NCBI GenBank assembly: GCA_965662045.1 | Contig: CBFIGE010000019.1 | Span: 1 to 34,605, forward strand | From: UBA3478 sp965662045 | Lineage (GTDB): Bacteria > Bacteroidota > Bacteroidia > Flavobacteriales > Flavobacteriaceae | Length of the DNA: 34,605 bases | Direction: 5' to 3' | Shown here: piece after piece, positions 1 to 8,540 of the stretch | Numbering within the stretch: the stretch's first letter is position 1 | How the letters are laid out: each line of letters begins with the position of its first letter | Program-made: the position numbers and the translations under genes | The notes under the pieces: generated by a model | Database searches by the model: none | What the model was told of the DNA's origin: nothing | The model's input: only the letters and a program-made list of their open reading frames with translations

Positions 1-87
1 ATATTTTATAAAATAGTTGATGCTTTTATTGAGCATTGATCACAAAGATTTAAGGTGGATTTACAATGAATTCTGATGCAAACACGA

Positions 88-119
88 AATCCCAATCGTA
101 TGTGTACTGATTGGGTTTA
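88..119 (-). terminator. Weak hairpin after the HYC_CC_PP gene
   Basis: A perfect 7-bp inverted repeat, CCCAATC at 91-97 and GATTGGG at 109-115, lies just past the stop of the minus-strand gene ending at 130. The T-tract on the minus strand is short (ATTTCG), so termination there may be weak. Nothing else is recognisable in positions 1-129. Confidence 0.35.
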
Positions 120-129
120 TCCTCTTAAA

Positions 130-513
130 TCAAATTAAAAACCGCTGTTGTAGAACGAGCTTGTTTTCAAGTAGGGGGGGCGGGTCATACAAGAAAAGCT
201 GAGAATGACCTTCGCGAATCGCAGATGCAGTAGTTTCATCGTATTGAGCATTTGCAATAAAAAGCACAGGTTCAAAATCGATTTCAGTCAGACTTAACTT
301 TAAATCTTCTTGACCTTTAACAGTAAAGCTCTCGTTTTCGCAACATGTTTTGGTCGATTCCATCGGCATGTCGCAGCCTTGAGCTTTTTCAAAAACAGAG
401 ATTGAAACGACTCTACCCATGCAAATATGCTTGTCAACCGTCCACGAGACCGTGCTGGCCAAAACAAAAAAGGCCAATAAAACGTGCAAAGATTTGTAAA
501 GTGTTTCTTTCAT
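130..513 (-). CDS. HYC_CC_PP family small exported protein
   Basis: 127-aa protein with a hydrophobic N-terminal segment (about residues 7-26) that looks like a signal peptide or anchor. The defining blocks of the HYC_CC_PP family of Bacteroidetes are present in variant form: H29-I-C31 instead of HYC, a CC pair at 57-58, and a PPP run at 111-113, with a further Cys at 47. The spaced His and Cys residues suggest metal or haem binding, or disulfides, in the periplasm; this is inference, as the family has no settled function. It stands alone here, divergent from the beta-barrel gene at 639. The start is the ATG at 513; no clear TAnnTTTG promoter was found. Confidence 0.7.
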   Translation of the reverse strand: MKETLYKSLHVLLAFFVLASTVSWTVDKHICMGRVVSISVFEKAQGCDMPMESTKTCCENESFTVKGQEDLKLSLTEIDFEPVLFIANAQYDETTASAIREGHSQLFLYDPPPLLENKLVLQQRFLI

Positions 514-575
514 CTATAGTGTAAAACTACAAAATTTTGGTCTTATTGTGTGGTTCTGCTTCCTTAACTTATTGA

Positions 576-604
576 TTGCAATATACTAGAGTATTAAAAT
601 TTTG
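576..604 (+). promoter_or_regulatory. Putative Bacteroidetes-type promoter of the beta-barrel gene
   Basis: TTG at 576-578 followed after 18 nt by AAATTTTG at 597-604, a 7/8 match to the TAnnTTTG -7 element. The ATG at 639 lies about 28 nt past the predicted start of transcription. The -7 lies inside the 5' extension of the reading frame (to 576), which argues that the extension is not translated. Confidence 0.4.
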
Positions 605-638
605 TATCTTCAAACAGAACTATCTAAATCTTAACATT

Positions 639-1238
639 ATGAAAAAACCCTTATTAGTTTTATTGGCTTTAGTTTTTGTGCAGTTTTCAGCAGCGCAAAT
701 GGAATCATCGTCGAGTAAGCGCATTTCGGTGGGTGCTAAAGTTGGAGTCCCCAATATTCTATCGCTTAACGGAGAATTTGTTCTTCCCATTTTAGACAAT
801 CACCTCGCCCCTTTTATTGATTACGGTGCTTTTGATATTGAAGATGGCCCTACGGACATCGGTCTCAAATACACGGAGTTCGGATTGAACTATTACTTCG
901 GTTCTAAGGGAAAAGGATTGTACATCGGAGCGGGTATTGCTGAACTGAGTACAGACCTAATCTTCAACGATTTAGAATTTGATGATGGAACAACGGGTTC
1001 AGGTACCGCAGGGATAGATATAGGTACAACCAATTTAAAATTGGGTCTCAAAACTGGAGGTGTGTTATATTTTCGTATTGAAGCGGGTTATGGTCTAGGA
1101 TCACCACCTAAATCAATCGATTTTACAGCTACGGCTAACGGTGTTACGGAGTCATTTTCTGAGCCTATTCCAGAAATTCCTGGTGTAAATGAATCAGGAT
1201 TATTAATCGGAAACATCGGAATTGGATTCTCGTTTTAA
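639..1238 (+). CDS. Outer-membrane beta-barrel protein
   Basis: 199 aa from the ATG at 639. A signal peptide is clear: basic MKK start, hydrophobic core (LLVLLALVFVQF), and a small-residue cleavage site before Gln-Met (SAAQM). The rest is alternating polar/hydrophobic beta-strands rich in Gly and aromatic residues, with YYFGSKGKGLYIG-like turns, and it ends in Phe (GIGFSF), as outer-membrane barrels do. The size fits a small 8-stranded porin-like barrel. Substrate and role cannot be read from the sequence. An in-frame extension to 576 exists but contains the likely promoter and lacks signal-peptide features, so 639 is preferred. A terminator follows at 1271-1316. Confidence 0.75.
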   Translation: MKKPLLVLLALVFVQFSAAQMESSSSKRISVGAKVGVPNILSLNGEFVLPILDNHLAPFIDYGAFDIEDGPTDIGLKYTEFGLNYYFGSKGKGLYIGAGIAELSTDLIFNDLEFDDGTTGSGTAGIDIGTTNLKLGLKTGGVLYFRIEAGYGLGSPPKSIDFTATANGVTESFSEPIPEIPGVNESGLLIGNIGIGFSF

Positions 1239-1270
1239 GCCGAATTAAAAGAGTAGAAACAATATATTTT

Positions 1271-1316
1271 AACCCGTAAATAAAGGATATATTTTCTTTT
1301 TTTACGGGTTTTGTTT
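1271..1316 (+). terminator. Rho-independent terminator after the beta-barrel gene
   Basis: Perfect 10-bp inverted repeat: AACCCGTAAA at 1271-1280 and TTTACGGGTT at 1301-1310, followed by TTGTTTTT on the plus strand. It separates the beta-barrel gene from the RimK gene. Confidence 0.75.
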
Positions 1317-1342
1317 TTGGATTCATTTTTAAACTACATTTG
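1311..1342 (+). promoter_or_regulatory. Promoter of the RimB-RimK fusion gene
   Basis: TTG at 1311-1313, a 21-nt spacer, then an exact TAnnTTTG (TACATTTG) at 1335-1342. It lies upstream of the ATG at 1406 and overlaps the 5' extension of the reading frame (TTG at 1340), so it also decides the start codon. Confidence 0.6.
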
Positions 1343-1405
1343 CCGCGGACTTTACTGATTTACAACAGGTTCAGTAAATTTTTTAAGCTAACAATTGTAT
1401 TTAAA

Positions 1406-2797
1406 ATGAACGACTTAAACTTATTGGGGTCTGAAGAGTGGTGTCAGTTTGACGACTTAAGCATTGCCGCGATAAAGGCTCGAATAGATTCAGGAGCCAA
1501 AACTTCGTCTATTCAGGCGAGCAAAATCAAAATTTTCGAAAAAGACTTAGAAAAATGGGTGAGCTTTGAGGTGTATCCCGTTCAAGAAAACAGAAGTATT
1601 TCTGTCTTGTGTCAAGCCAAAGTAGAAGATATGAGACAGGTAAAATCTTCGCAAGGTGTTGCAGAGAAAAGACCTGTTATTAAAACCAAAGTTCAGATTG
1701 CGGATCAATCTTTTGAAATTGAACTGACCTTAGCCAATCGCGAAACCATGGAGTACCGAATGCTCTTGGGAAGAGAGGCTATTAATGGTCGTTATTTGGT
1801 TGATCCTTCAAAGAGTTTTTGTCAGGGAGATTATACTGAGGAAGAGCTCAAGGAAAAATACAGCGATAAAATCAAACCCAAAACAGGTCTAACCATTGGT
1901 ATTTTGGCCAGTAATCCCGAATTGTACAGTAACAAGAGAATCATAGAAGCAGGAGAGGCAAGGGGTCACAAAGTGGTATTTCTCAATGTGGTCAATACCT
2001 ATATGAAACTCGATGCGGGTTCTCCTGAAATTCGATATCGAGGCGGAAGCATATTAGATAAATTCGATGCAGTGATTCCAAGAATCAAACCCTCGGTGAC
2101 TTTTTATGCCTGTGCCCTATTGCGTCAGTTCGATAACCTGGGTGTGTACTGTTTGAATTCAGCCCAATCGATTACGCATTCTCGAGATAAATTATACGCT
2201 TCTCAACTCTTTTCGAAAAACAACATTCAAATTCCAGTAACGGGCTTTGCGATTTCTCCAAGGGATACCAAAGACCTGATCAATATGGTCGATGGAGCGC
2301 CCTTGATTATCAAATTATTGGAAAGTACGCAAGGGGTAGGAGTGGTCCTGGCCGAGACCAATAAAGCGGCAGAAAGTGTAATCAACGCTTTTAAGAGTGT
2401 ACAAACCAAGATTCTCGTTCAAGAATTTATCAAAGAAGCCAATGGTCAAGACATTCGTTGTTTCGTGGTTAACGGAAAGGTAGTTGCCTCTATACAGCGT
2501 CAGGCAAAAAAAGGAGATTTTAGAGCCAACCTGCATCAAGGTGGAACCACTTCAAAAGTTCGAATTACGCCTGACGAGCGACGTTTAGCAATTAAAGCAG
2601 CTAAGACATTAGACTTGACTGTTGCAGGGGTAGATATTATTCGTTCTAACAGAGGCCCCTTATTGTTGGAGGTCAATTCTTCACCAGGGCTTCAGGGAAT
2701 TGAAAGCAGCACAGGGAAGGATATTGCTAATGTGATGATTGAAAGTATTGAAAAAAAGTTAGGCTATAAACCAGAAATAAGCTATTCGAAGTCGTAG
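1406..2797 (+). CDS. rimK: RimB-RimK fusion: S6 glutamate ligase-like ATP-grasp enzyme with a retropepsin-like N-domain
   Basis: 463 aa. Residues about 1-150 match the RimB family (PF05618, once called ATP-dependent zinc protease), with the retropepsin-like motif D28-S-G-A and a later LLGRE block. Residues about 160-460 are a RimK-type ATP-grasp ligase: the NKRIIEAGEARGH opening, the ATP-grasp LVQEFIKEANGQDIRC block, a GVDI block, and the Mg-binding LLEVNSSPG motif near the end. RimK adds glutamates to the C-terminus of ribosomal protein S6; in Pseudomonas a separate RimB trims the tail, so fusion would place writer and trimmer in one chain. The start is ATG 1406 because a perfect -7 element lies within the longer frame. 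The last 16 nt overlap the 3' end of the convergent oxidoreductase gene. Confidence 0.85.
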   Translation: MNDLNLLGSEEWCQFDDLSIAAIKARIDSGAKTSSIQASKIKIFEKDLEKWVSFEVYPVQENRSISVLCQAKVEDMRQVKSSQGVAEKRPVIKTKVQIADQSFEIELTLANRETMEYRMLLGREAINGRYLVDPSKSFCQGDYTEEELKEKYSDKIKPKTGLTIGILASNPELYSNKRIIEAGEARGHKVVFLNVVNTYMKLDAGSPEIRYRGGSILDKFDAVIPRIKPSVTFYACALLRQFDNLGVYCLNSAQSITHSRDKLYASQLFSKNNIQIPVTGFAISPRDTKDLINMVDGAPLIIKLLESTQGVGVVLAETNKAAESVINAFKSVQTKILVQEFIKEANGQDIRCFVVNGKVVASIQRQAKKGDFRANLHQGGTTSKVRITPDERRLAIKAAKTLDLTVAGVDIIRSNRGPLLLEVNSSPGLQGIESSTGKDIANVMIESIEKKLGYKPEISYSKS

Positions 2798-3759
2798 ACG
2801 GCGCCAACTTGATTTCTTATTTCATCTAAAATTTCAATGAGTTCCAGCGAATTTTGAAGGGTCCAACGGGCTTCTTCTATTTTCGAGTAGCGTAGAGCAG
2901 TATTGACCGCTTCGATTTCATGACAAAATCCAATTCCTTTTTTAGGGTGGTTGAAGACCTGTTCTCCTTCCCCCGTTAATAGTCGATAAGAGTCACTCTG
3001 AAACCAATCCGCATCGATACAGAGCTGACCTTTTTCTCCGTACAGATGCGCTTTCATTTCACTTTTAAAGGCAAAACTGCTAAAAAGTTGCGCTTGACAA
3101 TCTTGGTAATTGAGAAGTACTGAGGTTTGCAATTCACTACCCCCTTGATGAAATTGACTATAGGCTTTGATTTCTTGTGGTTTGCCAAAGAGGATATAAG
3201 CCAAAAAAACAGGATATATTCCGATATCTAAAATAGAACCACCGGCCAGTTCTAAATTAAAAATTCGGTGCTCAGGGCTTTGATCTAAGGCGTGAAAACA
3301 GAAATCAGCCTTGAGTAACCTCAATTTACCAATGGGATTGGACTTTAATTTTTCTATAACCTCCTCCATGGTAGGATTAAACCTTGTCCAAAGGGCTTCC
3401 ATCAAAAAAACCTTTTCGCTTTGAGCAGCAGTCATCATTTGTTGAACTTGATGGGCATTAACGCCTAAGGGCTTTTCGCATAAAACTGCTTTTTTGGCTT
3501 TTATCGCTTTAAGAGTCCACTCCAAGTGCAAATGATGAGGAGTCGCAATGTAAACGACATCAACATTACTATCCCCTAATAAACCTTCGTAAGAATCGTA
3601 AGATTTTAGGGCCTTGTGCTTCTTTGCGAAGTCTTTAGCCTTTGTCAATGACCTTGAGGCAACGCCTTGAATTACAGTGTTTGAAACCCTATTGAGGTCA
3701 CTCGCAAAGTCGTTGGCTATGGCACCCAAACCAATTATACCCCAGCGTATCGTTTTCAT
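2782..3759 (-). CDS. Gfo/Idh/MocA family NAD(P)-dependent oxidoreductase
   Basis: 325 aa from the ATG at 3759 (an ATG six codons upstream, at 3777, is possible). The N-terminal Rossmann fold has GIIGLGAIA. The family EKP motif is at residues 95-97 (CEKPLGVN). The C-terminal substrate domain has the GGSILDIGIYP block typical of dehydrogenases acting on sugars or polyols and of trans-1,2-dihydrobenzene-1,2-diol dehydrogenase-like members. Substrate is unknown. The gene stands alone on the minus strand, between rimK (3' ends overlapping by 16 nt) and the divergent molybdenum-enzyme operon, and it has no visible functional link to either. Confidence 0.85.
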   Translation of the reverse strand: MKTIRWGIIGLGAIANDFASDLNRVSNTVIQGVASRSLTKAKDFAKKHKALKSYDSYEGLLGDSNVDVVYIATPHHLHLEWTLKAIKAKKAVLCEKPLGVNAHQVQQMMTAAQSEKVFLMEALWTRFNPTMEEVIEKLKSNPIGKLRLLKADFCFHALDQSPEHRIFNLELAGGSILDIGIYPVFLAYILFGKPQEIKAYSQFHQGGSELQTSVLLNYQDCQAQLFSSFAFKSEMKAHLYGEKGQLCIDADWFQSDSYRLLTGEGEQVFNHPKKGIGFCHEIEAVNTALRYSKIEEARWTLQNSLELIEILDEIRNQVGAVYDFE

Positions 3760-3768
3760 TGTATTTTT

Positions 3769-3800
3769 TTGATACATTTAATGAATTATAAATATCTTTA
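3769..3800 (+). promoter_or_regulatory. Putative promoter of the iorAB-moa operon
   Basis: TTG at 3769-3771, a 21-nt spacer and TATCTTTA at 3793-3800 (7/8 match to TAnnTTTG). The first gene starts at 3815. No Moco-riboswitch-sized leader fits in the short untranslated region. Confidence 0.4.
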
Positions 3801-3814
3801 AAAAAAAGAGAATT

Positions 3815-4273
3815 ATGGCTTTATTTCAACTTACGATTAACGGACAGACTAAAGAAGTCGAAGCAGATGCTTCAACTCCTTTGCTTTGGGTACTTAGGGA
3901 TCACCTTAAAATGGTGGGCACAAAATTTGGATGTGGAATTGCACAATGTGGAGCTTGCACCGTTTTGCTCAACGGAAATGCAATTCGTTCATGTCAATTG
4001 CCAGTATCCGCAGTTGGAAATCAAAAGGTCACTACGATAGAAGGGCTGTCAGATGATGGTTCTCACCCTTTACAACAAGCTTGGGTTGAGGTTGACGTTC
4101 CTCAATGCGGGTACTGTCAAGCGGGGCAAATCATGCAAGCCGCATCTTTGCTCAATCAAAATTCAAATCCAACAGACGAAGAAATTGAGGCTGTAATGAA
4201 CGGTAATATATGTCGTTGTGGAACATATTTAAGAATCAAAGAAGCCATCAAATTGGCGGTAAAAAACGCCTAA
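3815..4273 (+). CDS. iorA: (2Fe-2S) subunit of a molybdenum hydroxylase (isoquinoline 1-oxidoreductase alpha type)
   Basis: 152 aa, the usual size of the small electron-transfer subunit of IorAB-type enzymes. The plant-ferredoxin-like domain carries cluster Cys 40, 45, 48 and 60 (CGIAQCGACTVLLNG and the following C). The all-alpha domain carries Cys 98, 101, 133 and 135 (CGYC and CRCG). These bind two [2Fe-2S] clusters that take electrons from the molybdenum site in the next gene's product. It has no signal peptide, so it should be exported as a passenger bound to the Tat-bearing large subunit. The large-subunit gene starts 23 nt downstream. No FAD subunit is encoded nearby, so electrons probably go to a cytochrome or other periplasmic carrier rather than to NAD or O2 (inference). 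Confidence 0.88.
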   Translation: MALFQLTINGQTKEVEADASTPLLWVLRDHLKMVGTKFGCGIAQCGACTVLLNGNAIRSCQLPVSAVGNQKVTTIEGLSDDGSHPLQQAWVEVDVPQCGYCQAGQIMQAASLLNQNSNPTDEEIEAVMNGNICRCGTYLRIKEAIKLAVKNA

Positions 4274-4296
4274 GCTAATCGTATAAGTACAATATT

Positions 4297-6594
4297 ATGA
4301 GTCAAATAGTCAAAACAAAATTCGGAAGAAGATCTTTCATCAAAAGAAGTGCACTGGCCACTGGAGGTTTCGCCATTGGTTTTTCTTGGTTGTATTCCTG
4401 TGAACAGACCCCAAAAATGGTGTTGGAATTGCCTGATGAATGGTTCAATTTTAATGGATATTTAAAAATTGGTGACAATGGGGTAGTGACGATTATGTCA
4501 CCAAATCCTGAAATAGGTCAAAATGTAAAAACGTCAATGCCAATGATCGTGGCCGAAGAACTAGATATGGACTGGGCTAAGGTCATCGTCGAGCAGGCGC
4601 CTTTGGACACTTCACTTTACGGAGTGCCATTTATTTCTAAAATTGCTGGTCAAGCAGAGGCTCCAAGAACTGGAATGCAAATTGCTGGGGGTTCGAATTC
4701 GATTCGGTCAAGTTGGGATGCACTTCGATTGGCTGGAGCTACTGCAAGAGAAATGTTGCTTCAAGCTGCTGCTGAGATATGGGGCGTCGCCAAAGATGAA
4801 TTGAGCACAGAAAATGGTTATGTGATTCACGAAGCCTCTGGACAAAAAGAGCACTATGGAGTTTTTGCCGCTGCTGCCTCTGAGGTAGCCGTTCCTGAAG
4901 AAGTAGTACTCAAAGATCCTTCAGCCTATAAAATCATCGGTTCTTCAAAGAAAAATGTAGACGGATTGAAAATAGCCACAGGACAACCCTTATTCGGAAT
5001 TGATGTGATGAAAGAAGGAATGAAAATCGCAGTGATGATTCATCCTCCTGCTTTTGGAATGACGCTAAAATCATTTAATGCCGATAACGCTAAACAAATG
5101 CCTGGGGTGATTGATGTCTTTCAAATTGACGCCTATCTGGGAGATACTCAAAATTCAGCTTTTGACATCGCTGCTTTTAGAGATTTAGTAGTCGTTGTAG
5201 CTGATACCACTTGGCAAGCGATGCAAGCTAAGAAAGCTGTACAGTGTGAATGGGTTGAAGCGGACGATGTAAAAACTAAAATCAGTTTCTTCGGCAGAGA
5301 GTCATATTTTGATTTTCCTAAAGGCTTAGAAAGTACAGATACGCAAAACGAAAAATTGAATGCGGCAGCAAAATCTGAGGTGCAAACAGCTCGAAGAGAT
5401 GGTAATCCAGAAAGAGCCTTTAGAAACGCAGACCGCATTATAGAGAAAACCTATTCTGCACCTTATTTGGCGCACAACACCATGGAACCTATGAACTTTT
5501 TTGCTGATGTAACCGCAGAAAAGGCGCACTTAATAGGACCTATACAGACACCGAGTATTATGGAGCCCTCAGTTGCAGCTAGATTGGGAATGAATCCCGA
5601 TCAAGTGCATATTGAAATGACTCGGATGGGAGGTGGATTTGGTAGGAGATTATATGGACACTTCTTGGTTGAAGCTGCTGCAATTTCTCAGCACGTAAGT
5701 GCACCCATTAAATTGTTGTATACTCGTGAGGACGATATGAGTTGCGGGGTGTTTAGACCAGCTTATCAAGCCACCTATAGAGCTGCGATCGATAAAAACA
5801 ATTTGGTTACTGCTTTTCACGTGAGAGCAGGTGGAATTCCAGAGAGTCCTCTTGCAGCGAATCGTTTTCCGGCAGGAGCTTACGACAATTATCTTGCAGA
5901 ATCATTTACAGTTAAATCAAATGTAACTACAGGTGCTTTTAGAGCACCTCGATCAAATTTCATAGCAGGCGCCGAACAATCCTTTTTAGATGAACTCGCC
6001 GAGGCTATTGGAAAAGATCCTGTGGACTACAGATTAGAACTTTTCGACCGTGCGATTAAAGATCCTGTAGGGGATCGAAATGATTATGACGCAAATCGCT
6101 ATGCTGAGGTCATTCGTTTGGCTAAAGAAAAATCAAATTGGGGAACTCAAAAAGAAGGAGTACACAGAGGTTTCGCAGCCTATTTCTGTCACAACTCTTA
6201 TGTAGCCGATGTTGTAGATCTCAAGGTCGAAAAAGGTCAAACGATTGTTGAAAATGTTTGTGTAGCAGTGGATTGCGGAATTGTAGTTAACAAAGATGCA
6301 GCTATTAATCTTGTTGAAGGAGGAACCGTTGACGGAATTGGAACAGCACTTTACAGTGGATTAAATCTCAAACAAGGAGCTCCACAGCAAACCAACTTTG
6401 ATCGCTATCGTTTGATTCGACACGCAGAAGCTCCAAAAGCAATAGAGGTACATTTTGTCAATAATGGTATGTCACCAACCGGGCTTGGAGAGCCGATGTA
6501 TCCACCTGTAATGGGCGCCTTAGCTAATGCCATGTACCAAGCTACAGGTAAGCGTTTGTATCAACAACCTTTTGCTCAAAATTTAGACGTCTAA
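4297..6594 (+). CDS. iorB: Molybdopterin-binding large subunit, Tat-exported (isoquinoline 1-oxidoreductase beta type)
   Basis: 765 aa, in the xanthine oxidase/aldehyde oxidoreductase superfamily, IorB branch. A Tat signal, GRR at 10-12 then SFIKRS, is followed by a hydrophobic stretch that ends in LYSC with Cys35, a plausible lipobox, so the protein may be a Tat-dependent lipoprotein. The body has the Moco-binding GGGFGRRLYGH block, GAFRAP, and the C-terminal GLGEPMYPP motif with Glu732 at the position of the catalytic base of the superfamily. Family members hydroxylate N-heteroaromatics or oxidise aldehydes; the actual substrate cannot be told. The operon then encodes Moco synthesis, and MocA and XdhC homologues lie on the opposite strand downstream (12155-12760 and 15302-16312). 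Confidence 0.87.
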   Translation: MSQIVKTKFGRRSFIKRSALATGGFAIGFSWLYSCEQTPKMVLELPDEWFNFNGYLKIGDNGVVTIMSPNPEIGQNVKTSMPMIVAEELDMDWAKVIVEQAPLDTSLYGVPFISKIAGQAEAPRTGMQIAGGSNSIRSSWDALRLAGATAREMLLQAAAEIWGVAKDELSTENGYVIHEASGQKEHYGVFAAAASEVAVPEEVVLKDPSAYKIIGSSKKNVDGLKIATGQPLFGIDVMKEGMKIAVMIHPPAFGMTLKSFNADNAKQMPGVIDVFQIDAYLGDTQNSAFDIAAFRDLVVVVADTTWQAMQAKKAVQCEWVEADDVKTKISFFGRESYFDFPKGLESTDTQNEKLNAAAKSEVQTARRDGNPERAFRNADRIIEKTYSAPYLAHNTMEPMNFFADVTAEKAHLIGPIQTPSIMEPSVAARLGMNPDQVHIEMTRMGGGFGRRLYGHFLVEAAAISQHVSAPIKLLYTREDDMSCGVFRPAYQATYRAAIDKNNLVTAFHVRAGGIPESPLAANRFPAGAYDNYLAESFTVKSNVTTGAFRAPRSNFIAGAEQSFLDELAEAIGKDPVDYRLELFDRAIKDPVGDRNDYDANRYAEVIRLAKEKSNWGTQKEGVHRGFAAYFCHNSYVADVVDLKVEKGQTIVENVCVAVDCGIVVNKDAAINLVEGGTVDGIGTALYSGLNLKQGAPQQTNFDRYRLIRHAEAPKAIEVHFVNNGMSPTGLGEPMYPPVMGALANAMYQATGKRLYQQPFAQNLDV

Positions 6595-6613
6595 CATGCT
6601 TTTTAGATAGGGT

Positions 6614-7795
6614 ATGATTGGAGTTGAAGAGGCTAGAAGAATTATTGCAGAAATTGATGTAGTGACTCTTAAAGTTCAAGTATTGTCTCTTGAACAAGCT
6701 TTGAGTTATGTCTTGGCGAAAAATCTTTATTGCCCCTTTGATTTGCCCTCCTTTGAGCAATCGATTATGGATGGGTATGCCATTCATTACAAAGAAAACG
6801 ACCCTTTAGAATTTGAGGTCATAGCGGAAATTCAAGCGGGTAGTAAAGCTACAGTAACATTAAATCAGGGCCAAGCAGCTCGCATTTTTACAGGTGCGCC
6901 GATTCCTTCTGGAGCAAATGCTGTGATTATGCAAGAGCATGCTCGTCAGCTCGGAAATAAACTGCATATTGAGCATTCTCCAAAACCAAATCAACACATA
7001 AGAATTGTAGGTTCAGATCTTCAAAAGGAGCAGTTGTTGTTTGAGGCAGGTTTCCAGCTTAATGCATCGAGTTTAGGCGTATTGAAAAGTTTAGGTATTA
7101 AAGAGGTAGAAGTTTATCGAAAGCCTGTAGTAAGCATTGTTGTTACCGGTGATGAGTTGGTTTCAGAAGATCGCCCTCTTCAAAAAGGCGAAATTTATGA
7201 ATCCAATTCTACGGTATTAAAAGCTGTACTAGAATATAATGGTATTGATGTTCAAAATGTGTTTGCCGTAAAAGATGATTTTGAAGCCACTCGAGAAGCA
7301 TTAAAAGAAGCCTTAAACAGTTCTGACCTAACCTTAGTTTCAGGAGGAATATCAGTTGGAGCCTATGATTTTGTCTATCGTAGTTTACAAGAATTAGCCG
7401 TTCAGGCCTATTTTTATAAGGTCAAGCAAAAACCAGGTAAACCCTTGTTTTTTGGAGGGCTTAATCATAAATACCTCTTTGCACTTCCCGGTAATCCAGG
7501 ATCTGCTTTGACTTGTTTTTATATTTATGTTTTACCCTTTATTAAGCGAATGCAAAATACTAGTGATTTTGAATCTACCACTATTGGTTTAGCTCTTGAA
7601 CAAGGCATTAGCAATACAACCGGAAGAGCTTTATTTTTAAAAGCAAAGCGAAACGGAAATAGGGTGCGCATTTTAGAACATCAAAGCTCTTCGAAATTGT
7701 TGGGCTTTGCTATGGCGGATATTTTGGTGTACATACCTGAAACAACCCGTGAATTGGCCGAAGGTACTTTAGTCGATTGCTTTATAATTGCATAA
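6614..7795 (+). CDS. moeA: Molybdopterin molybdenumtransferase MoeA
   Basis: 393 aa, normal length for MoeA, which inserts molybdate into adenylylated molybdopterin. Domain order is as expected: N-terminal region with SFEQSIMDGYA (the DGYA motif), the MPT-binding fold with TGDELV, the TGGISVGAYDFV motif, then LPGNPGSALTCF, and a C-terminal beta domain. The start is the ATG at 6614, 19 nt after the iorB stop codon. It is the first cofactor gene of the operon. Confidence 0.92.
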   Translation: MIGVEEARRIIAEIDVVTLKVQVLSLEQALSYVLAKNLYCPFDLPSFEQSIMDGYAIHYKENDPLEFEVIAEIQAGSKATVTLNQGQAARIFTGAPIPSGANAVIMQEHARQLGNKLHIEHSPKPNQHIRIVGSDLQKEQLLFEAGFQLNASSLGVLKSLGIKEVEVYRKPVVSIVVTGDELVSEDRPLQKGEIYESNSTVLKAVLEYNGIDVQNVFAVKDDFEATREALKEALNSSDLTLVSGGISVGAYDFVYRSLQELAVQAYFYKVKQKPGKPLFFGGLNHKYLFALPGNPGSALTCFYIYVLPFIKRMQNTSDFESTTIGLALEQGISNTTGRALFLKAKRNGNRVRILEHQSSSKLLGFAMADILVYIPETTRELAEGTLVDCFIIA

Positions 7796-7799
7796 AACG

Positions 7800-8540
7800 A
7801 TGTTTGATCCTCTTATACTTTTTGCATTAGTTTTAGTGGTATGCGCTTTTATCTATTCGAGTGTGGGTCATGGTGGTGCAAGCGCTTATTTAGCGCTAAT
7901 GGCCTTATTTTCTTTTGATACTGTTGTGATGAAACAGACGGCACTAAGCCTAAACCTTGTAGTTGCAGCGATTTCTTTCTTTCAGTTTTACCGCTTGGGA
8001 TTTTTTAAACTCAAACTTTTTCTTTTTTTGGCACTGACCTCTGTTCCGACTTCTTTTTTAGGAGGCATGTTGACCTTAGAGTCCACGATTTACAAAATAA
8101 TTCTAGGTCTATTTTTATTGGTAGCTGTGGCGCGTATGTTACTCAAGCCCACTCAAAGAGAACTTCAAATTGAAGAAGAAAAGTTCAATGTTTTAGGAGC
8201 TTTAGTCATAGGGGCGTCAATAGGCTTTGTCTCGGGATTGATTGGAATAGGAGGAGGCATTATTCTTTCGCCTTTGCTTCTGCTTTTAAAGTGGGCCGAT
8301 GTGAAAAATACCGCTGGAATTTCTGCTCTTTTTATTTGGGTTAATTCTGCTGCCGGACTCTCGGGTCAACTTCAAAGCGGCATTCAAATCGATGATCATC
8401 TTTTTTTGTTTATAGCCATTGTCGCATTAGGCGCAATTTTAGGAGGATATTGGGGGTCTAAATCCCTTAGCTTTATTAATTTAGAGAAAGTACTTGCAGT
8501 AGTTCTTGTTGCAGCTGCTGTAAAATTGATCGCATTTTAA
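7800..8540 (+). CDS. TSUP (TauE/SafE) family permease
   Basis: 246 aa from the ATG at 7800 (a TTG at 7788 would overlap the moeA stop). About eight membrane segments. The two TSUP signature repeats are visible: SVGHGGASAYLAL near the N-terminus and GFVSGLIGIGGGIILSPLLLL in the second half. TSUP proteins move small anions such as sulfite, sulfoacetate or thiosulfate. Here the gene sits inside a Moco operon between moeA and moaD, and no ModABC molybdate transporter is present in the window, so molybdate import is a reasonable guess (inference). Supplying sulfur for the dithiolene is the alternative. It is packed directly against moaD. Confidence 0.85.
   Translation: MFDPLILFALVLVVCAFIYSSVGHGGASAYLALMALFSFDTVVMKQTALSLNLVVAAISFFQFYRLGFFKLKLFLFLALTSVPTSFLGGMLTLESTIYKIILGLFLLVAVARMLLKPTQRELQIEEEKFNVLGALVIGASIGFVSGLIGIGGGIILSPLLLLLKWADVKNTAGISALFIWVNSAAGLSGQLQSGIQIDDHLFLFIAIVALGAILGGYWGSKSLSFINLEKVLAVVLVAAAVKLIAF

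Noticed and set aside
5148..5529. Two overlapping minus-strand reading frames within iorB
   Set aside because: Both lie inside a clear 765-aa gene with intact motifs, have no start context or recognisable domains, and are frame shadows.
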